A stretch of DNA of 19,401 bases from an uncultured Collinsella sp. (GTDB taxonomy: Bacteria > Actinomycetota > Coriobacteriia > Coriobacteriales > Coriobacteriaceae), in assembly GCA_900545995.1 (NCBI GenBank), contig URBM01000016.1:1-19401 (forward strand), written 5' to 3'. The notes beneath the pieces were generated by a model. It was not told where the DNA came from and did not search any database. It was given only the letters and a program-made list of their open reading frames with translations. Of this stretch, positions 1 to 8,062 are shown in pieces (within the stretch, counting starts at the first letter, position 1; every line of letters starts with the position of its first letter). The translations under genes and the position numbers were made by a program.

Positions 1-825
1 GCACGCGGTGATTTTAACGTTGTAGTCGGGCAGGTCCTCGCGGTCGCGACCGCGACGGTCGGCCTCGATAAAGAAGGGCTCGGTGAGATAGTCGGTGCCG
101 ACCTTCTCGAGTACATAGTCCTCGATGCCCTTGGGGTAGCAAAAATCCTCTTCGGTAAATTCGCCATCGTCGCCCTCGATGCGCAGGCGGAAGGTCACGT
201 TGGCGTTGACCACGGCCTGGCGACGCATGGTCTCGCGATACCAATCGTGGGGAATGCTGATGGAGGTAAAGACCTCAAGATCGGGGCGCCACTTGATGGT
301 GGTGCCGGTGCGGTTCTCGTCGCTGGGCTCAATCTCGAGTGCCTTCTTCTTGGCGCCGACAACCTTGCCCTTCTTAAAGTGCAGGGAGTACTTGTTGCCG
401 TCGCGCCAAACCGTGACGTCCATGTACTCGGAGGCGTACTGGGTCGCGCACGAGCCTAGGCCGTTGGTACCGAGCGAGAAGTCGTAGTCGCCGCCCTGGT
501 TGTTGTTGTATTTGCCACCTGCGTAGAGCTCGCAAAAGACGAGCTCCCAGTTAAAGCGCTTCTCGGAAGGGTTCCAGTCGAGCGGGCAGCCGCGGCCGTT
601 GTCCTCTACCTGAATGGAGCCATCGCGAAAGGCGGTAAGGGTGATGAGCTTGCCGTAGCCCTGGCGCGCTTCGTCAACGGCGTTGGACAGGATCTCGAAG
701 GCGGCGTGTGCACAGCCATCGAGTCCGTCCGAGCCAAAGATAACGGCGGGGCGCAGGCGTACGCGCTCCTCGTCCTTGAGCTGGCGGATACTGTCGTTAC
801 CATAGTTTGCGGTGTTTTTTGCCAT
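1..825 (-). CDS. Type IIA DNA topoisomerase B subunit (ParE/GyrB-like), 5' part
   Basis: Only the first 275 codons are in the window; the gene runs off its left edge. The product is the ATPase subunit of a type IIA topoisomerase, which uses ATP-driven strand passage to change DNA supercoiling or unlink chromosomes. The GHKL fold is readable: FEILSNAVDEA (residues 43-53) carries the catalytic Glu44 and Mg-binding Asn48, EDNGRG (74-79) is the ATP-binding motif, and GTNGLGS near residue 125 is the ATP-lid glycine motif. The start at 823-825 (MAKNTANYG) is the first ATG of the frame; an AAAGGAG lies about 16 bases upstream, a little far. Several motif positions differ from canonical GyrB (for example LSNAVDE where VDNAIDE is usual), so this looks like the divergent ParE-like branch. 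The A subunit may lie downstream, outside the window. Type IIA B subunit is certain; ParE versus GyrB is not. Confidence 0.88.
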   Translation of the reverse strand, partial: MAKNTANYGNDSIRQLKDEERVRLRPAVIFGSDGLDGCAHAAFEILSNAVDEARQGYGKLITLTAFRDGSIQVEDNGRGCPLDWNPSEKRFNWELVFCELYAGGKYNNNQGGDYDFSLGTNGLGSCATQYASEYMDVTVWRDGNKYSLHFKKGKVVGAKKKALEIEPSDENRTGTTIKWRPDLEVFTSISIPHDWYRETMRRQAVVNANVTFRLRIEGDDGEFTEEDFCYPKGIEDYVLEKVGTDYLTEPFFIEADRRGRDREDLPDYNVKITAC

Positions 826-922
826 ACTCGCTCTCTCGGTGCTCCTTTGCTGCGTTTAAGTCATATAGATAGTCAAGGTAGCATAGCCCAGCCCTTGGGC
901 GATTCCAACCAACACGAAATCC

Positions 923-940
923 ATCGAACAATCGTTCGAT
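923..940. promoter_or_regulatory. LexA/SOS-box-like palindrome
   Basis: ATCGAAC-AATC-GTTCGAT is a perfect palindrome with 7-base arms and a 4-base centre. Its core CGAAC-N4-GTTCG matches the arm sequence and spacing of the Gram-positive LexA (DinR) box. The centre does not fully follow the RNRY consensus, with T at the third position. It lies about 100 bases upstream of the topoisomerase start and about 45 bases past the ATPase stop. LexA control is inferred; the palindrome could instead be another operator or a 3' hairpin. Confidence 0.4.
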
Positions 941-982
941 TAGATAATGAATGCTTGGAATGCGGGAGGGACCTGTCCTGTC

Positions 983-2365
983 CTATCCAAACATCTGCGG
1001 CAGGTCGATGAAGACGGTTCGATCGCTTTCGACAGCTTCGAAGCCCGAACGGGAGAAGAACCCGTAGCGATGGCACTTGAGCCCCGTTGCCTCAACTTGA
1101 GCGATTTCCTCGTCGACCATTTTTTGCGTGACGGGGGATTTGCGGAACTTTGCTTCGTAGAATGCGTAGCCCTCGGGGTCTTGCGTTACCACATCGAATT
1201 CGCCGCTCGTTTTGTTTGCGGGATCGTCGTACCAGTACTTGCCAATGGCGTCGAAAGCCGGTTTGATCTTGCCGGTCCTGTTTTGCCGCACGAGGTATTG
1301 ACGGCAGATCTCCTCGAACATATGTGGAACGTAGTTTTCCTCGAAGTCTTGGGAGACGTGACGATCATAGAAGGCTTCCGGGTCGAGCAGCTGACGCGCA
1401 GAGGCATTGCGGAAAACGTAGCGATAGTAAAAGAGCGAAAGTGGGTCCACTACAAAGTAGCCAGACTTGCGCTTGTTCGTAGGGTCGTTGATGGGTGCGC
1501 GCTTTTGGACGATTTCGAGTGACATGAGCTTGTCGAGTACGTCTGCCATGGCCGGACCGCTCGAGACGTGCGACTGTGCCAGCACGTCCCCCCAACGGGA
1601 GTAACCTTGTGCGAGAGCCCCGAAAACTTCGTTGGCGTTGGTCATCTTCGAGATCTCGGCGTTGAGATAGGACGGCACCTCGCTTTCTAAGCGGGCGCCA
1701 GGTTCCGTGACGAGCTCGATGATGTTGTCGCGTACGCTTTGGGATTGATCGATGAGGCGATTGTAAAAGGGGATGCCGCCAAAAACGCTATAGAGCCGCA
1801 CCTTGTCCTCGGGCGAGAACGCGGGATAGAACTTCGCAGCGTCAAAGTAATCCATGGGCTTAAGCTCAAGTGCGAGATCAATTCGCCCGTAGAGGGGGCT
1901 TTCATGCTCGATAAGGGATTTCATAATCTCAACGTAGGAGCCGCACAGGACAATGTTTAAACGTGAGTCTTCCCTGTGAGCGTCGATTGAGGTCTGGAGA
2001 ATGCTGTCTAAGCCTTTAACCGCATCTCTCAAGTAGGGGTATTCGTCGAGAACAAGGGTAACGTTCTTGTCTTTGGCTTGGGCAAACAGAAATTCGATGA
2101 GCTCGCGGATGCCTGTGAAGGCGAGCGGAGGAAAGCTCAGCGCTTCAGCAACAAGGGCGGACAGACTCTCTAGGTTGTCTGCCTCGGAGGTTTGGCGGCA
2201 CTCGTAATAGACCGTTGCGACGTCCGACAAATCGGTTAGCGCCTGCTTGATGAGCTCACTTTTGCCGACACGACGCCTGCCGTAAATGAGAACATTGCGC
2301 TGCTCGGGCGCCTTGAGCGTTTTCTTAATACGGGCGAGTTCACGCTCCCTGCCAATGAATTCCAC
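983..2365 (-). CDS. Archaeal-type AAA ATPase with DUF234-like nuclease-fold C-terminus
   Basis: This 460-residue protein belongs to the stand-alone archaeal ATPase family that is often multicopy in gut bacteria and whose role is unknown. Walker A is GRRRVGKS (residues 29-36) and Walker B is LVLDEYP (104-110, Asp107-Glu108). A winged-helix-like middle follows. The C-terminal part has the pattern EFD(389-391)...YEAK(403-406), matching the D...ExK core of PD-(D/E)xK nuclease folds, as in DUF234. The start is GTG at 2363-2365, beginning MEFIGRERELARI as is typical of the family, with GAAGGA nine bases upstream. It stands alone; the flanking genes do not form an operon with it. Its promoter region carries a striking nested inverted repeat, described separately. 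The family is confident; nuclease activity is inferred only from the motif. Confidence 0.85.
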   Translation of the reverse strand: MEFIGRERELARIKKTLKAPEQRNVLIYGRRRVGKSELIKQALTDLSDVATVYYECRQTSEADNLESLSALVAEALSFPPLAFTGIRELIEFLFAQAKDKNVTLVLDEYPYLRDAVKGLDSILQTSIDAHREDSRLNIVLCGSYVEIMKSLIEHESPLYGRIDLALELKPMDYFDAAKFYPAFSPEDKVRLYSVFGGIPFYNRLIDQSQSVRDNIIELVTEPGARLESEVPSYLNAEISKMTNANEVFGALAQGYSRWGDVLAQSHVSSGPAMADVLDKLMSLEIVQKRAPINDPTNKRKSGYFVVDPLSLFYYRYVFRNASARQLLDPEAFYDRHVSQDFEENYVPHMFEEICRQYLVRQNRTGKIKPAFDAIGKYWYDDPANKTSGEFDVVTQDPEGYAFYEAKFRKSPVTQKMVDEEIAQVEATGLKCHRYGFFSRSGFEAVESDRTVFIDLPQMFG

Positions 2366-2379
2366 TTACACGGTTCCTT

Positions 2380-2469
2380 CCGACTCGGTTTTGTCCGAGT
2401 TAATTGTATCGCATGAATCAGTTTATGCTTGAGTTTACTCGGACAAAACCGAGTCGGTTCTGACCGAGT
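2380..2469. repeat. Nested 21-bp inverted repeat bracketing the ATPase promoter
   Basis: Bases 2380-2400 and 2437-2457 are perfect 21-base inverted copies. Each arm contains its own dyad, ACTCGG-N6-CCGAGT (2383-2400 and 2437-2454). A third, imperfect unit (TCGG-TTCTGA-CCGAGT) overlaps and extends to 2469. The two full dyads are 54 bases apart centre to centre, about five helical turns. On the minus strand a -10-like TACAAT lies at 2403-2408, just upstream of the proximal dyad, which sits between it and the RBS. The layout fits a looping operator for the ATPase gene. It could also be the termini of a small mobile or invertible element. Confidence 0.7.
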
Positions 2470-2496
2470 AAGTTTGAATAGCGAATTGAAATTGTT

Positions 2497-2603
2497 ATGT
2501 CCGCATGGTGATGACGGACATGGTTTTCATAATGACAGATATAGTTGACATTGCCTGATGGATGCAATATATTTCTGTCATGTTGTAACGGATATCTGTC
2601 CAT
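2497..2603. promoter_or_regulatory. Symmetric four-half-site operator array upstream of the XRE gene
   Basis: Four related half-sites flank the promoter: GACGGACAT (2513-2521) and ATGACAGATAT (2532-2542) in forward orientation, then TTTCTGTCAT (2572-2581) and ATATCTGTC (2592-2600) inverted. They are mirror-symmetric about 2556/2557: inner sites 2532-2539 and 2574-2581 are exact 8-base inverted copies, and the outer 9-mers map exactly onto each other. Inner-to-outer spacing is 21 bases (two helical turns) on both sides. An extra inverted copy, ATGTCCG (2497-2503), pairs with CGGACAT (2515-2521). The symmetry axis falls inside the promoter spacer, as expected for repression, plausibly autoregulation by the XRE protein. 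Confidence 0.65.
2545..2573 (+). promoter_or_regulatory. Sigma70-type promoter of the XRE gene
   Basis: A perfect -35 TTGACA (2545-2550), a 17-base spacer and -10 TATATT (2568-2573) make this the best consensus promoter in the window. It lies 48 bases before the XRE start and is centred within the symmetric half-site array. Confidence 0.75.
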
Positions 2604-2621
2604 TACTACGAAAGGAACTCC

Positions 2622-2852
2622 ATGCCGGGCAAAAAGAACCTACGCATGAAGGCGGCGCGCGCGGCGGTTGGCCTTTCGCAAACTGACTTGGCCCAGGCCG
2701 TGGGCGTTACACGCCAGACCATCGGCCTGATCGAGGCGGGCGGCTACAACCCCACGCTCAATTTGTGCGTGGCAATCTGTAAAGCGCTGCGCGTTACGTT
2801 GAACGACTTGTTTTGGGAAGACGAAATCGACGCCGATCCTAACGCTCTTTAG
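2622..2852 (+). CDS. XRE-family small HTH transcriptional regulator
   Basis: This 76-residue protein is a single Cro/C1-type helix-turn-helix domain with almost no extension. The motif LSQTDLAQAVGVTRQTIGLIE (from about residue 19) contains helices 2 and 3, followed by the family hallmark YNPTLNLCVAICKAL and the ending LNDLFW. The ATG at 2622 is preceded by AAAGGA at good spacing. Members of this compact YgzD-like group are DNA-binding repressors, usually cotranscribed with a small membrane protein, and this is the arrangement here: the next gene starts 9 bases after the stop behind AGGAG. Autoregulation through the symmetric half-sites upstream is likely but inferred. The target beyond its own operon is unknown. 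Confidence 0.92.
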   Translation: MPGKKNLRMKAARAAVGLSQTDLAQAVGVTRQTIGLIEAGGYNPTLNLCVAICKALRVTLNDLFWEDEIDADPNAL

Positions 2853-2861
2853 GAGTTCACT

Positions 2862-3446
2862 ATGAAATTTGAAGACTTAAAACTTGTGCAAAAGTGGCGT
2901 GAATATGCCGGCCCAAAGGACGAGCGCCTGGAGGCTGAGAGCGCGAAGATCTACAAGATTGGTTTCGTGCTGCTTTCGTTTGGCATGTTGATGATCTTTT
3001 TCTACCAGTTTATAGCTCGACAGGTTGCGTGGGTTCACAGCGACGCCAGTGAAATGCCGCATGGCTTTGCAACGCCGTTCGAGGCAGCCATGTATTTGTG
3101 GCTCGTCCTCGTGATGTTGATTTGCGCAGGACTGCAAACGCGGAAGGGCTATGTCGATACCAATCGTTTTGGGCAAACCGAGCATCTTCCTGTTGGATAT
3201 TTCCTGCTTGTCAGCGGTCTTAGCGGCGCCGCGTTCGCGCTTGTTATTGCCGCAATGCGCTGTATCGCTGAGGCGCAGATCGTACCGCTCGAAAGCGTCT
3301 TTTGGTTGGCGAACCTGGCCACGGGCGTGTTCTGCGGTGCGACGATTTTCGCGGCCACGTTTGCTGCCCTGTGCGCAACGTTTTTCACGGCGAAAAGACG
3401 CCGTGCCAAGCTCGAGGCAGAACTCGACTCCACTGACGATATCTAA
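2862..3446 (+). CDS. Integral membrane protein cotranscribed with XRE regulator (possibly DUF6773-like)
   Basis: This is a 194-residue protein with no recognised catalytic motif. A soluble charged N-terminus (residues 1-30, with DERLEAESAKIYK) is followed by about four hydrophobic segments (roughly 33-52, 74-92, 111-133 and 148-176) and a basic-then-acidic tail (KRRRAKLEAELDS). The ATG at 2862 has AGGAG at 2853-2857, so it is translated right behind the XRE gene. The DERxxxxxxKIY pattern before the first membrane segment resembles the DUF6773 family, which commonly sits next to XRE regulators; this is a resemblance from memory, not a search. Function is unknown. The pairing suggests a membrane component whose level is set by the XRE protein. 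Confidence 0.8.
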   Translation: MKFEDLKLVQKWREYAGPKDERLEAESAKIYKIGFVLLSFGMLMIFFYQFIARQVAWVHSDASEMPHGFATPFEAAMYLWLVLVMLICAGLQTRKGYVDTNRFGQTEHLPVGYFLLVSGLSGAAFALVIAAMRCIAEAQIVPLESVFWLANLATGVFCGATIFAATFAALCATFFTAKRRRAKLEAELDSTDDI

Positions 3447-3454
3447 TGCGTAAT

Positions 3455-3489
3455 GGGCCGGCTCTGGGTATCCAGAACCAGCCCTTTTT
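3455..3489 (+). terminator. Intrinsic terminator after the XRE/membrane-protein operon
   Basis: A stem formed by GGGCCGGCTCTGG (3455-3467) and CCAGAACCAGCCC (3472-3484), with a GTAT loop, is followed by TTTTT (3485-3489). Two C-A mismatches on the plus strand become G-U pairs on the minus strand, so it may also stop transcription arriving from the convergent surface-protein gene. Confidence 0.75.
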
Positions 3490-3536
3490 GATGTTCGATG
3501 AGCCGAGCCGGCGTCTCTCACAAAAGTAACTAGGGG

Positions 3537-6500
3537 CTAGCGAGGCCTATCCGAATTGACCTCATTGGCGGTGTCGGTTTCGAGCGCCGTGCGGCGGGCG
3601 CTGTAGGCGACGAGGCCGGCGCCGGCTGCGGCGAGTGCTGCAGCGGCTGCCGTAAGGGGAGCGTTGACATCGCCCGTGCCCGCAAGCGCGCCCGCTTTTC
3701 CGGAGCGCTTGTTATTGCCGTGGTCCTTGCCACTGCCGGAGCTGCTTCCGCCGGAGCCGCCGCCCTCGTCGGTACCGCCGCCACTCGAGCCGCTATCGCT
3801 GTCCGCCGTCATCGGGGCGTCGTGAAGTCCTGTCGTATCCGCGCTGTCGCATACGCCGACCTGAACTTCTGAGCGTTCGCATGCCGCGTCGGGCACATGA
3901 AGCTCGTGCAGTACGGCACCAAGCGCCGAGTTTGTGCCCGGTCGAATTTCCTCGAGCGTCACGGGATCGAGCGCCACCAGATTACGCGCCTTCGCATACA
4001 GCGTTACGCGTTTGCCCACTTCGTCGCTCCAACTCTCGGGGATAATGAAGCTCATGCGGAACTGTGCCGTGCAACCCGGTGCCAGCACGGCGTTGCCGTT
4101 GTCGGCTACCAGCGGGTGCGTTGCAAAACGCGCGCCCAGCGTCTCGAGCGCGTATTTCACGCGTGCCATATCGTTGACCGAAGCGTCCTCGGCAAGTTCT
4201 GGATCGTAGATCGAAGCCATGCGTGCGTTCGCTCCGAACCCGATGGATGCGCTGGAGAACGGCTGGCTGGAGCCCTCTCGGTACAGATCGATCGTGCCGG
4301 CGGTCAGCAAGGTGTTGCCGTCGTTTCGCACCGTGACCATGAAGGATTCGCCTGCTGCTCCGGGCACCACCGCGCCCGAGGTGGCGACCGCACCCGTCGG
4401 AGTGGCGCACGCCACCAAGGGCACTTCGATGCCGTGCAGCTCTGCCTCGCTCTTCTCCGCGCTCACAATGTGCGTGGCGAGCGCGGAGAGCATGCTTCCC
4501 GACGTCAAAAATGTCGTTATCTGATCGACGGGATGGTCCAGCTCGCACATCACGAACGGCTCCGTGAACAGATCGCCTGCCAAGGTGCTGGCGAAGATGC
4601 GGAAGTGCTTGCCCATCACTGCTACCGGGTCGCCTTCTTCGTCGTAGGTTTGCCCCACCTTGCCATCGGTGTTCTCTACATAGAGCGCGCACCTGCCGTT
4701 GTTGCTTACGCTAAACGATGCCGGGCCACAGCCTGCGGCACCCACGGGCTGCGTTGTAAATGCCGATGCGCCTCGCGTCCAAGTAATATGCTGCAGCTGC
4801 TCGTTGACGGTGGCCAAAAAGCCCGAATGTTGTGGCCACGGCACCGCATGGGGCACCGTGGCGTCTGGTGGCATAACGCCCCAGCCCGCAATGGACTGGC
4901 CGATCACGGCGTACGATGCGCAGCCGCAACCGTCTGCGGTCTCGTACGCAACGGGCACCACCATTTTGCCGTTGATATTCTCGGGCTCGCTCAGCTCGAT
5001 ACTCGACGGTGCCTGCGGAAAGCGAAGAACTTGGCGGAACGTCAGGCTGTCGCCCAAATCATCCGACCACAGGGTAAAGCATTCCAGCGCAGCCTCGGCC
5101 TCGCTGCCGAGCGCCTTCTCTGCGGTGGTTCCGCGGCGGTGGAGGTAGGCACCCGACAGGCGTCCGTCGACCAGCGTCTTGCCCACCGTGATGCGCGGGC
5201 ACTGCAGGCAATGGTAGCCATCCTCTTGCAGGCGGCCGCGCGAAATGCTGCGCCATGACGTATGCGATATCACGCGAACTCCGTCGTTGCTTATGCGCAG
5301 GCGCACAACGGACAGTATGCCGGATGTGCTCGCCGTATCGAAAAGGGTGTTGTCGCCGTCGCGTCGCTCGCCCGAGACCAGCAGCACGTAGGCGTCCTGG
5401 TTTCCTCTTCCGTCCGTATATTCCACCACGTCGAAGTCGTAATCGAATATGCCGTCGCGCTCCACGTCGTTCTCGCCAAACCCAAGGGGAAAGTCCACGG
5501 GCGTGGGAGCGGACCACGTGCCGTTTGCCTTTGTGTGCACCACTAGGCGCGAGCGTCCATTGTCGCCGTAGCGCACCGAGGCGATACGGAACAGGCATTC
5601 TACGCTGGCAATCATTGCCAGCTTCATGTGAGCTTCGCTGAGTACGCCGGAAAACAGCACGTTGTCGCTCGAGGGCTTGATGCCGCCACGCTCGTCCTCC
5701 GATACACCGGTAGAATTGGCGTTGGGGTCCGCAACGGCGTCCTTCGCCTGTCCGATATAGGTGTACGCATACATCGTTGCGGCATTTTCGTCATCCTCCA
5801 TCAGGGCATGGACGAAATGTTCGACCTGTCCCGTGTCGTCGCTCTCTGCATCTGCCTCGAGCTCAATGCGTGTAACCGCTTGATCCCAATCGCGTACGAT
5901 TGGTACGACGTTTACGGGGGTGGCTACAACTTCGGCGCATGCGAGCAGCTCGGCATTGGTGACGATGGTGGCCGACGCGATAAACTGCGGCACATCACCT
6001 GCCTCGGCATTGCTGGTCGCGCCAAAGCAGGCATCCAGCGTGTAAGGCGTATCTCCACCCAATGCGAGCTCAGAGCGCTGGAGCACATACTGGTTGGCAT
6101 TGTTCACCGACATATTCCACGAATCGAGGAGTGTGGGCCACGACCCCGACCAAGCCTTGGTGGTCCACTTGAACATTACGAACTGGAGTATCACATCGAC
6201 ATCGACGTCTGCACCTACGCGCAGTCGCGGAAGCTGGTGTCCATCTGCCTTCTCGTACCCAATGAACAGCGTGAGGGATGCGGCGCCGCGCACGGCAGAC
6301 GAGGCGACGCCCGCAACGCCGGCTCCAAAGGTAACGGCAAGCCCAATCTGGATGGTGAACGAGCCCGATGTGTTTGAATAGTCAAGCGAAATGTTTTTAA
6401 AAAACGCCGCGCCGCTGCCGTGCGTGTGGGCACCCACGGCGAGCGCCAGCTTCGCCAGCACCCAAGGGTTGACGTTTAGGAAAAACGGCACCGGGCCCAA

Positions 6501-7904
6501 GGTGAACTGCTCGGTCCAGTTGAGGTCGGTTTTTACTTGGAAGAGAGCCTTAATATTGCCAAACGCCGGATCGTTGTTGTTGCCCCAAGTTTTGCCAACC
6601 CAGTCGTAGGCGAGCGATCCGTACACCTGTGTGGCGATATCCATCGTAAACAGCAGCGTGCAATGGTGGCGAAGGAGCTTAGTGTTCCTTGGATCGGTGC
6701 CCGAACCGGCACTCATGCTTTTGTACTGATTCCACTTCCCCTCCATCTCGTCGAGGTAGCGGTTTGCCTGCTTGGCGCCCGACTCGCGCGGCGACTTCTT
6801 CCAGTATTCCGGATCCGGATTGCCCGAATCGTTCATGTAGCTGGCCGGTTTGTATCCGCCGCCAAACAGCACGTATCCAGCAAACGAGAAATCGAAGAGA
6901 ATCGGAAATGTGGGCATCCAGCACGTGAACTTATTGCCGCCGATGCCGGGAAACGCCGCGGGGAAATCAAACGGGGTGATCTCTTGGTCCATGGTGGTGG
7001 GGATGATAGTCGTCGAGCCCGATTCCGCCTTTGCGGCCGGCGCGGTGACAACGGCCATGGGGGAGGAGAGCGTGTAGGTTTTGCCCTGGTAGTCGAGCGC
7101 AAAGCGCAACTTGCATCCTTCCTCCAGAAGGTTTGACGCTGCATCGAGGAACTTGTCTTCGAGCGTGAACGTCGCCAGATTATCCGCGCCCGGTGCGCTG
7201 GCCTTGACTTGGCCGATCTGCGTGACGGTTTCGGATGAGCTGCCCGCGGCGGGCGTCACTTTGTTGATGCGCAGCGTTGCCTGTCCACCCTGTGGCAGAT
7301 GCGCCTGCACGGTAAAGGCGTGCGTATCGGGCTGCTCGTTTGCCGTGTCGTCCTTCGGCATTGCCATGAACGTAGCGTCGGCGTACTGGATGTCCCATTC
7401 GTCGAATGTGAGCTGGCGAAAGTACGGCTCGCCGTCAGAAAGCGGACGCGTTGGCGCGGTTATGGCGGTGCCACCCTGGATACGCGCGAGGGGAATCTCG
7501 ACATCGCGGTAGCCCGCCATGCTAATGGAGATGCCGCCGTTAAAGTCGTACGCGTCGAGAAGCGTCGCCTCGTCCACGTAGCCTTCCGAAAGCGGCGCGA
7601 CCTCAAAGATGGCCGTGCCTTCGTCATCGGTCGTGGCGGTGAGCTGCTTGTCTGTGGCATAGCGCGATGTGAGCGTGACCTGGGCACCCGCGATGGGCGT
7701 ATTCTTGTTGGCGACGTCGACCACGACCACACCAAACATGGTGCGCGAGAGAACGAGCACCCTGAAGGGGTCTTTTTCGTCGGCATAGGCTTCGGTGGGC
7801 GCGAACGGCAATATGAAGGCATTTGCGCTTCCCGGCACGCGCGGCAACATAATGCTCGCCAGCGAGGATGCTCCGGCAACAAGTAACGAACGGCGATCAA
7901 GCAT
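3537..7904 (-). CDS. Large Tat-signal, LAxTG-anchored cell-surface protein
   Basis: This 1455-residue protein has no recognised enzyme motif. The start at 7902-7904 is chosen because GGGAG lies six bases upstream and it begins directly with a twin-arginine signal (MLDRRSLLVAGASSL), with an Arg in the c-region and a SANA cleavage-like site near residue 29. Residues about 55-125 look like a carboxypeptidase-regulatory/prealbumin-type beta domain (VDVANKNTPIAGAQVTLTS, then DDEGTAIFEV). The middle has blade-like phrases such as VHTKANGTWSAP, suggesting a beta-propeller. Near the C-terminus an Ig-like region (FMVTVRNDGNTLL) leads to a Ser/Gly linker, then LAGTG (1407-1411), a hydrophobic span (about 1417-1436), ARR and a 19-residue tail. 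LAxTG is the class E sortase motif, so covalent wall attachment is likely. The upstream LuxR gene is the obvious candidate regulator. Ligand or substrate is unknown. Confidence 0.82.
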   Translation of the reverse strand: MLDRRSLLVAGASSLASIMLPRVPGSANAFILPFAPTEAYADEKDPFRVLVLSRTMFGVVVVDVANKNTPIAGAQVTLTSRYATDKQLTATTDDEGTAIFEVAPLSEGYVDEATLLDAYDFNGGISISMAGYRDVEIPLARIQGGTAITAPTRPLSDGEPYFRQLTFDEWDIQYADATFMAMPKDDTANEQPDTHAFTVQAHLPQGGQATLRINKVTPAAGSSSETVTQIGQVKASAPGADNLATFTLEDKFLDAASNLLEEGCKLRFALDYQGKTYTLSSPMAVVTAPAAKAESGSTTIIPTTMDQEITPFDFPAAFPGIGGNKFTCWMPTFPILFDFSFAGYVLFGGGYKPASYMNDSGNPDPEYWKKSPRESGAKQANRYLDEMEGKWNQYKSMSAGSGTDPRNTKLLRHHCTLLFTMDIATQVYGSLAYDWVGKTWGNNNDPAFGNIKALFQVKTDLNWTEQFTLGPVPFFLNVNPWVLAKLALAVGAHTHGSGAAFFKNISLDYSNTSGSFTIQIGLAVTFGAGVAGVASSAVRGAASLTLFIGYEKADGHQLPRLRVGADVDVDVILQFVMFKWTTKAWSGSWPTLLDSWNMSVNNANQYVLQRSELALGGDTPYTLDACFGATSNAEAGDVPQFIASATIVTNAELLACAEVVATPVNVVPIVRDWDQAVTRIELEADAESDDTGQVEHFVHALMEDDENAATMYAYTYIGQAKDAVADPNANSTGVSEDERGGIKPSSDNVLFSGVLSEAHMKLAMIASVECLFRIASVRYGDNGRSRLVVHTKANGTWSAPTPVDFPLGFGENDVERDGIFDYDFDVVEYTDGRGNQDAYVLLVSGERRDGDNTLFDTASTSGILSVVRLRISNDGVRVISHTSWRSISRGRLQEDGYHCLQCPRITVGKTLVDGRLSGAYLHRRGTTAEKALGSEAEAALECFTLWSDDLGDSLTFRQVLRFPQAPSSIELSEPENINGKMVVPVAYETADGCGCASYAVIGQSIAGWGVMPPDATVPHAVPWPQHSGFLATVNEQLQHITWTRGASAFTTQPVGAAGCGPASFSVSNNGRCALYVENTDGKVGQTYDEEGDPVAVMGKHFRIFASTLAGDLFTEPFVMCELDHPVDQITTFLTSGSMLSALATHIVSAEKSEAELHGIEVPLVACATPTGAVATSGAVVPGAAGESFMVTVRNDGNTLLTAGTIDLYREGSSQPFSSASIGFGANARMASIYDPELAEDASVNDMARVKYALETLGARFATHPLVADNGNAVLAPGCTAQFRMSFIIPESWSDEVGKRVTLYAKARNLVALDPVTLEEIRPGTNSALGAVLHELHVPDAACERSEVQVGVCDSADTTGLHDAPMTADSDSGSSGGGTDEGGGSGGSSSGSGKDHGNNKRSGKAGALAGTGDVNAPLTAAAAALAAAGAGLVAYSARRTALETDTANEVNSDRPR

Positions 7905-8062
7905 CTTTGGCTCCCATCCCGCAGGTATCGGTGGAAATAATCCAATTTTGCGAGAAGGTGCCCCGTGGCGGTAGTGCCGTTCGGGGACCAAAATGTCCAA
8001 TTTGAGCGCGCGAAAGCGTCAGCCCCCCCGGAGCGCTTTCGATACGCCGGGCAGTCTGGCCG

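Noticed and set aside
2401..2436. Phase-variable invertible promoter between the 21-base arms
   Set aside because: The spacer is only 36 bases and no invertase gene is nearby. An operator reading is simpler, though read data could still show inversion.
3897..5258. 453-residue plus-strand frame antisense to the surface protein gene
   Set aside because: It lies wholly inside a well-supported gene, lacks a ribosome site and reads as Arg/His/Ala-rich low-complexity sequence typical of antisense frames in GC-rich DNA.
7905..8000. TTG start at 8000 extending the surface protein by 32 residues
   Set aside because: There is no ribosome site before the TTG, and the extension would bury the twin-arginine signal. 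The ATG at 7904 has GGGAG at correct spacing.
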